This document shows, piece by piece, positions 60,133 to 64,000 of a stretch of DNA of 64,000 nt. The first letter of the stretch is position 1, and every line of letters starts with the position of its first letter. Source of the DNA: Polaromonas sp. (lineage in GTDB: Bacteria; Pseudomonadota; Gammaproteobacteria; Burkholderiales; Burkholderiaceae_C); contig JAAFIP010000006.1 of NCBI GenBank assembly GCA_013297865.1, positions 62,001 through 126,000 of the forward strand, given 5' to 3'. The notes beneath the pieces are model-generated. The model saw nothing but the letters and a program-made list of their open reading frames with translations. It made no database searches and was not told where the DNA came from. A program made the position numbers and the translations under genes.

Positions 60133-61038
60133 ATGCAATTCACCAAGACCCCCGGCTGGCTAGACTGGTACGCAGGCCCCAGCACACCGCGCTTTCAGCT
60201 GCCCGCTGGCGCAGTAGACGCGCATTGCCATGTGTTTGGCCCTGGCGACACATTCCCCTACGCGCCCGAGCGCAAATACACACCCTGCGATGCCAGCAAA
60301 GAGCAGCTGTTTGCGCTGCGTGACCACCTGGGCTTTGATAAAAACGTCATCGTGCAGGCCACCTGCCACGGCAGCGACAACCGCGCCCTGGTTGATGCAT
60401 TGAAAGCCTCCAACAACAAGGCGCGCGGTGTTGCTACGGTGAGCCGTAATGTGACCGACGCCGAGCTGCGTGACATGCATACGGCAGGTGTGCGCGGCAC
60501 CCGCTTTAACTTCGTCAAGCGCCTGGCCGACTTCACTCCGCGTGAAGTGCTGCTGGAAATCGCCCATCGCATCGCCCCGCTGGGCTGGCATGTAGTGGTG
60601 TATTTTGAAGCGGTGGACTTGCCCGAGCTGTACGACTTTTTTACCGCCTTGCCCACCACCGTGGTAGTCGATCACATGGGCCGGCCCGATGTGACCAAGC
60701 CTGTGGATGGGCCAGAGTTTGCGCTGTTCGTGAAGATGATGCGCGAGCACACCAACATCTGGAGCAAAGTCAGCTGCCCTGAGCGCTTGAGCGTGGGCGG
60801 CCCTGCTGCACTGAATGGCGAGCAAAACGCCTACCAGGACGTGGTTCCCTTTGCCAAAAAACTGGTGGATACCTTCCCCGACCGCGTCCTGTGGGGCACC
60901 GACTGGCCGCACCCCAACCTGAAAAACCATATGCCCGACGATGGCTTGCTGGTGAACTTTATTCCCCACATTGCCACCACGAAAGAGTTGCAACACAAAC
61001 TGTTGGTGGACAATCCTACCAAGCTGTACTGGAGCTGA
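60133..61038 (+). CDS. ligI: 2-pyrone-4,6-dicarboxylate hydrolase (LigI/PmdD)
   Basis: Amidohydrolase-family lactonase of 301 residues that opens 2-pyrone-4,6-dicarboxylate to 4-oxalomesaconate. PAGAVDAHCHVFGPGDTFPY near residue 20 holds the H-x-H motif. TVVVDHMGRPDV near 180 and GTDWPHPNL near 255 supply His and Asp of the active site, all LigI landmarks. The start ATG at 60133 is favoured over 60043, as the extension has no match and overlaps repeat-derived sequence. Its stop is one base before ligA, so expression is coupled. Confidence 0.95.
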   Translation: MQFTKTPGWLDWYAGPSTPRFQLPAGAVDAHCHVFGPGDTFPYAPERKYTPCDASKEQLFALRDHLGFDKNVIVQATCHGSDNRALVDALKASNNKARGVATVSRNVTDAELRDMHTAGVRGTRFNFVKRLADFTPREVLLEIAHRIAPLGWHVVVYFEAVDLPELYDFFTALPTTVVVDHMGRPDVTKPVDGPEFALFVKMMREHTNIWSKVSCPERLSVGGPAALNGEQNAYQDVVPFAKKLVDTFPDRVLWGTDWPHPNLKNHMPDDGLLVNFIPHIATTKELQHKLLVDNPTKLYWS

Positions 61039-61039
61039 T

Positions 61040-62339
<1,300 letters not shown>

Positions 62340-63296
62340 ATGAGCAAAACCATCAAAGTCGCTTTGGCGGGCGCAGGAGCCTTTGGCATCAAGCATATCG
62401 AAGGCATTAAAAATATCGATGGTGTAGAAGTCGTGTCTCTGATTGGCCGCGAGCTGCCCAAGACGCAGGAGATTGCGGCCAAATACGGTATCGGGCATGT
62501 GACGACTGACTTGGCCGACAGCCTGGCGCTGAAAGAAGTGGACGCCGTTATCCTCTGCACCCCCACGCAAATGCATGCCGCTCAGGCCATTGCCTGCATG
62601 AAAGCTGGCAAGCATGTGCAGGTGGAAATCCCGCTGGCAGACAGCTACAAAGATGCACTGGCCGTGGTGGACATGCAACAGCGAACAGGGTTGGTGGCCA
62701 TGTGCGGCCACACCCGCCGCTTTAATCCCAGCCACCAGTATGTGCACAAGCAAATTGCAGCGGGCAAATTCAACATCCAGCAGATGGATGTGCAAACCTA
62801 CTTCTTTCGCCGCACCAACATGAATGCACTGGGCCAGGCGCGCAGCTGGACCGACCATCTGCTGTGGCACCACGCAGCGCACACGGTGGATTTGTTTGCC
62901 TACCAGTGCGGCAGCCAGATTGTGAAAGCCAATGCCGTGCAAGGCCCGATCCATCCCACGCTGGGCATTGCCATGGACATGAGCATCCAGCTCAAGGCGG
63001 CCAACGGCGCGATCTGCACATTAAGCTTGAGCTTCAACAACGACGGCCCACTGGGCACCTACTTTCGCTACATCGGCGACACGGCCACCTACCTTGCACG
63101 CTATGACGACCTGTTCAATGGTAAGGACGAAAAGATTGACGTGAGCCAGGTCGATGTCAGCATGAACGGTATTGAGCTGCAAGACCGCGAGTTTTTTGCA
63201 GCCATCCGTGAAGGCCGCGAGCCCAACAGCAGTGTGGCCAAGGTACTGCCGTGCTACAAAGTGCTGCACGATCTGGAGCTGCAGCTGGCCTCATAG
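62340..63296 (+). CDS. ligC: 4-carboxy-2-hydroxymuconate-6-semialdehyde dehydrogenase (LigC)
   Basis: NADP-dependent dehydrogenase of 318 residues, GFO/IDH/MocA family, that oxidises the ring-cleavage product (cyclic hemiacetal) to 2-pyrone-4,6-dicarboxylate. KVALAGAGAFGIKHIEGIKN is the Rossmann motif, CTPTQMHAAQAIACMKAGKH and VEIPLADSYKDALAVVDMQQ contain the conserved Lys/Glu region, and WTDHLLWHHAAHTVDLFAYQ holds the catalytic His set. Length is standard for LigC (315-320). It begins at the ligB stop. It is the last gene of the operon; the next genes converge. Confidence 0.95.
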   Translation: MSKTIKVALAGAGAFGIKHIEGIKNIDGVEVVSLIGRELPKTQEIAAKYGIGHVTTDLADSLALKEVDAVILCTPTQMHAAQAIACMKAGKHVQVEIPLADSYKDALAVVDMQQRTGLVAMCGHTRRFNPSHQYVHKQIAAGKFNIQQMDVQTYFFRRTNMNALGQARSWTDHLLWHHAAHTVDLFAYQCGSQIVKANAVQGPIHPTLGIAMDMSIQLKAANGAICTLSLSFNNDGPLGTYFRYIGDTATYLARYDDLFNGKDEKIDVSQVDVSMNGIELQDREFFAAIREGREPNSSVAKVLPCYKVLHDLELQLAS

Positions 63297-63320
63297 CGCT
63301 ACAGCCCTGACCTTGGCTGA

Positions 63321-63821
63321 TCAGGCCTGCCAGGGTTTCAGCGTGCCAAACTGTCTTTGTGCATACAGCAGTGGCGCGGTGTCCGTCTGGCTGCTGCAAT
63401 CAATGATGTTGCCCAGCATGATGTCATGGTCACCCGCAGTCACTTTGCTGTGCAGGCTGCAGTCAAACCAGGCCAAGGCGCCATCCAGGCGCGGGCGGTT
63501 GTCCGTCATGCGAATCAGCTTGAGGCCGCTGAAGCGCTCTGCGTGTGAGCCTTGGGCAAAACGCATGGCCAATGCGTGCTGCTCCAGGCTCAGGATATTG
63601 ACGGTGTAGCCTGTGGACTGGCTGAATGCCGCATGGCTGGACGAAGAGTTTTTGATGGACCAGAGCACCATGGCCGGGTCCAGCGACACGGTGTTGAACG
63701 AATTGCAGGTCATGCCCCAGTCCTGCCCGTCGTGGTGGGTAGTGATCACCGTCACGCCCGTGCCAAAGCAGGCCATCGCCTTTTTGATGTGATCCTGTGA
63801 GGACAGTGTTGTCGTGCTCAT
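63321..63821 (-). CDS. Flavin reductase (FMN-binding, HpaC-like)
   Basis: Protein of 166 residues of the short flavin reductase family, which supplies reduced FMN/FAD to two-component monooxygenases. MACFGTGVTVITTHHDGQDW followed by GMTCNSFNTVSLDPAMVL is the N-terminal signature, and KVTAGDHDIMLGNIIDCSSQ holds the G-D-H motif. The start overlaps the stop of an aldo/keto reductase gene (TGATG), so the two share an operon on the minus strand. A partner monooxygenase is not in the window but may lie beyond the right edge. Converges with ligC, 24 bases between stops. Confidence 0.9.
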   Translation of the reverse strand: MSTTTLSSQDHIKKAMACFGTGVTVITTHHDGQDWGMTCNSFNTVSLDPAMVLWSIKNSSSSHAAFSQSTGYTVNILSLEQHALAMRFAQGSHAERFSGLKLIRMTDNRPRLDGALAWFDCSLHSKVTAGDHDIMLGNIIDCSSQTDTAPLLYAQRQFGTLKPWQA

Positions 63822-64000
63822 CAGGCCACCTCGCGGCCAGCGGCCAGCTCTAGCAGTTCAAACCAGGTTTCGCGGTCCATCGGAACCTTGAATGCATCGG
63901 CAAAGCTGCGAATGCGGCTCAAATTTTGGGTGCCCATCACGGGAATGATTCGTGCGGGATGGGCCAGCAGCCAAGCCACCGCCACCGCATCAATCGCCAC
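63821..64000 (-). CDS. Aldo/keto reductase, C-terminal part (truncated by window edge)
   Basis: The last 59 codons of a gene whose 5' end lies beyond the window. Translated from the minus strand it reads VAIDAVAVAWLLAHPARIIP, then VMGTQNLSRIRSFADAFKVP and MDRETWFELLELAAGREVA. The sequence AVAWLLAHPARIIPVMGT is the cofactor-binding segment of aldo/keto reductases. The stop overlaps the flavin reductase start by one base (TGATG). Substrate cannot be inferred from the fragment. Confidence 0.8.
   Translation of the reverse strand: MAIDAVAVAWLLAHPARIIPVMGTQNLSRIRSFADAFKVPMDRETWFELLELAAGREVA

Overview
The window reads as chromosomal DNA of a GC-rich betaproteobacterium of the order Burkholderiales, most likely family Comamonadaceae. 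This rests on the protocatechuate 4,5-cleavage cluster, whose order matches the Comamonas pmd type, on DUF4148 proteins, a Bug-type solute receptor and an Anbu (BPH) proteasome homologue, and on a short dispersed repeat of the kind common in that family. I recognise no tRNA, rRNA, CRISPR array, transposase or integrase. Genus and species cannot be fixed from this sequence alone.

Layout. (1) 1-4950: the 3' end of a MacB-type permease, then two paralogous DUF4148 genes with matching leaders, an AraC regulator, a related lipoprotein, and an ECF sigma / anti-sigma pair. (2) 4968-18704: mostly housekeeping genes. They include a lipoprotein peptidase-NatA-NatB operon, a secreted esterase-like lipoprotein, uppP, mutS-anbu-hydrolase, suhB and a D,D-carboxypeptidase gene. 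(3) 18705-34571: an accessory stretch of oxidoreductases, hydrolases, an MFS exporter operon and several LysR/AraC regulators. Its first 3 kb (SDR, metallo-beta-lactamase-fold protein, LysR) sits between two copies of the 3' end of the carboxypeptidase gene. (4) 34620-36000: a Y-family DNA polymerase behind a LexA-type box. (5) 36100-47594: lignin-monomer functions. These are a MetE-like methyltransferase, vanillate O-demethylase (vanA-gntR-vanB), a branched-chain-type ABC importer (livKHMGF), a Bug receptor and a 6PGDH-like dehydrogenase. (6) 47555-55647: LysR, NADP-isocitrate dehydrogenase, NhaR-like LysR, an HPF-like and a zinc-ribbon protein, a methyltransferase, a degenerate GGDEF membrane protein and an exported intradiol-dioxygenase-like protein. 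(7) 55702-64000: a divergent LysR and a complete protocatechuate 4,5-cleavage operon (galD-ligJ-ligK-ligI-ligA-ligB-ligC), then convergent flavin reductase and aldo/keto reductase genes.

How the genes fit together. VanAB would convert vanillate to protocatechuate plus formaldehyde. LigAB opens the ring and LigC oxidises the semialdehyde to 2-pyrone-4,6-dicarboxylate. LigI, GalD, LigJ and LigK then carry it to pyruvate and oxaloacetate for the TCA cycle, where the nearby NADP-isocitrate dehydrogenase acts. The ABC importer and Bug receptor are plausible uptake systems, since no MFS transporter lies inside the lig operon.

Most noteworthy structures: the 3-kb insert bounded by diverged partial gene copies whose differences are almost all synonymous; a dispersed repeat carried in frame inside mutS; large inverted repeats between ligK and ligI and between livK and livH; an Anbu gene beside mutS; a LexA box 8 nt from a polymerase start codon; and vanA and vanB separated by their likely regulator gene.
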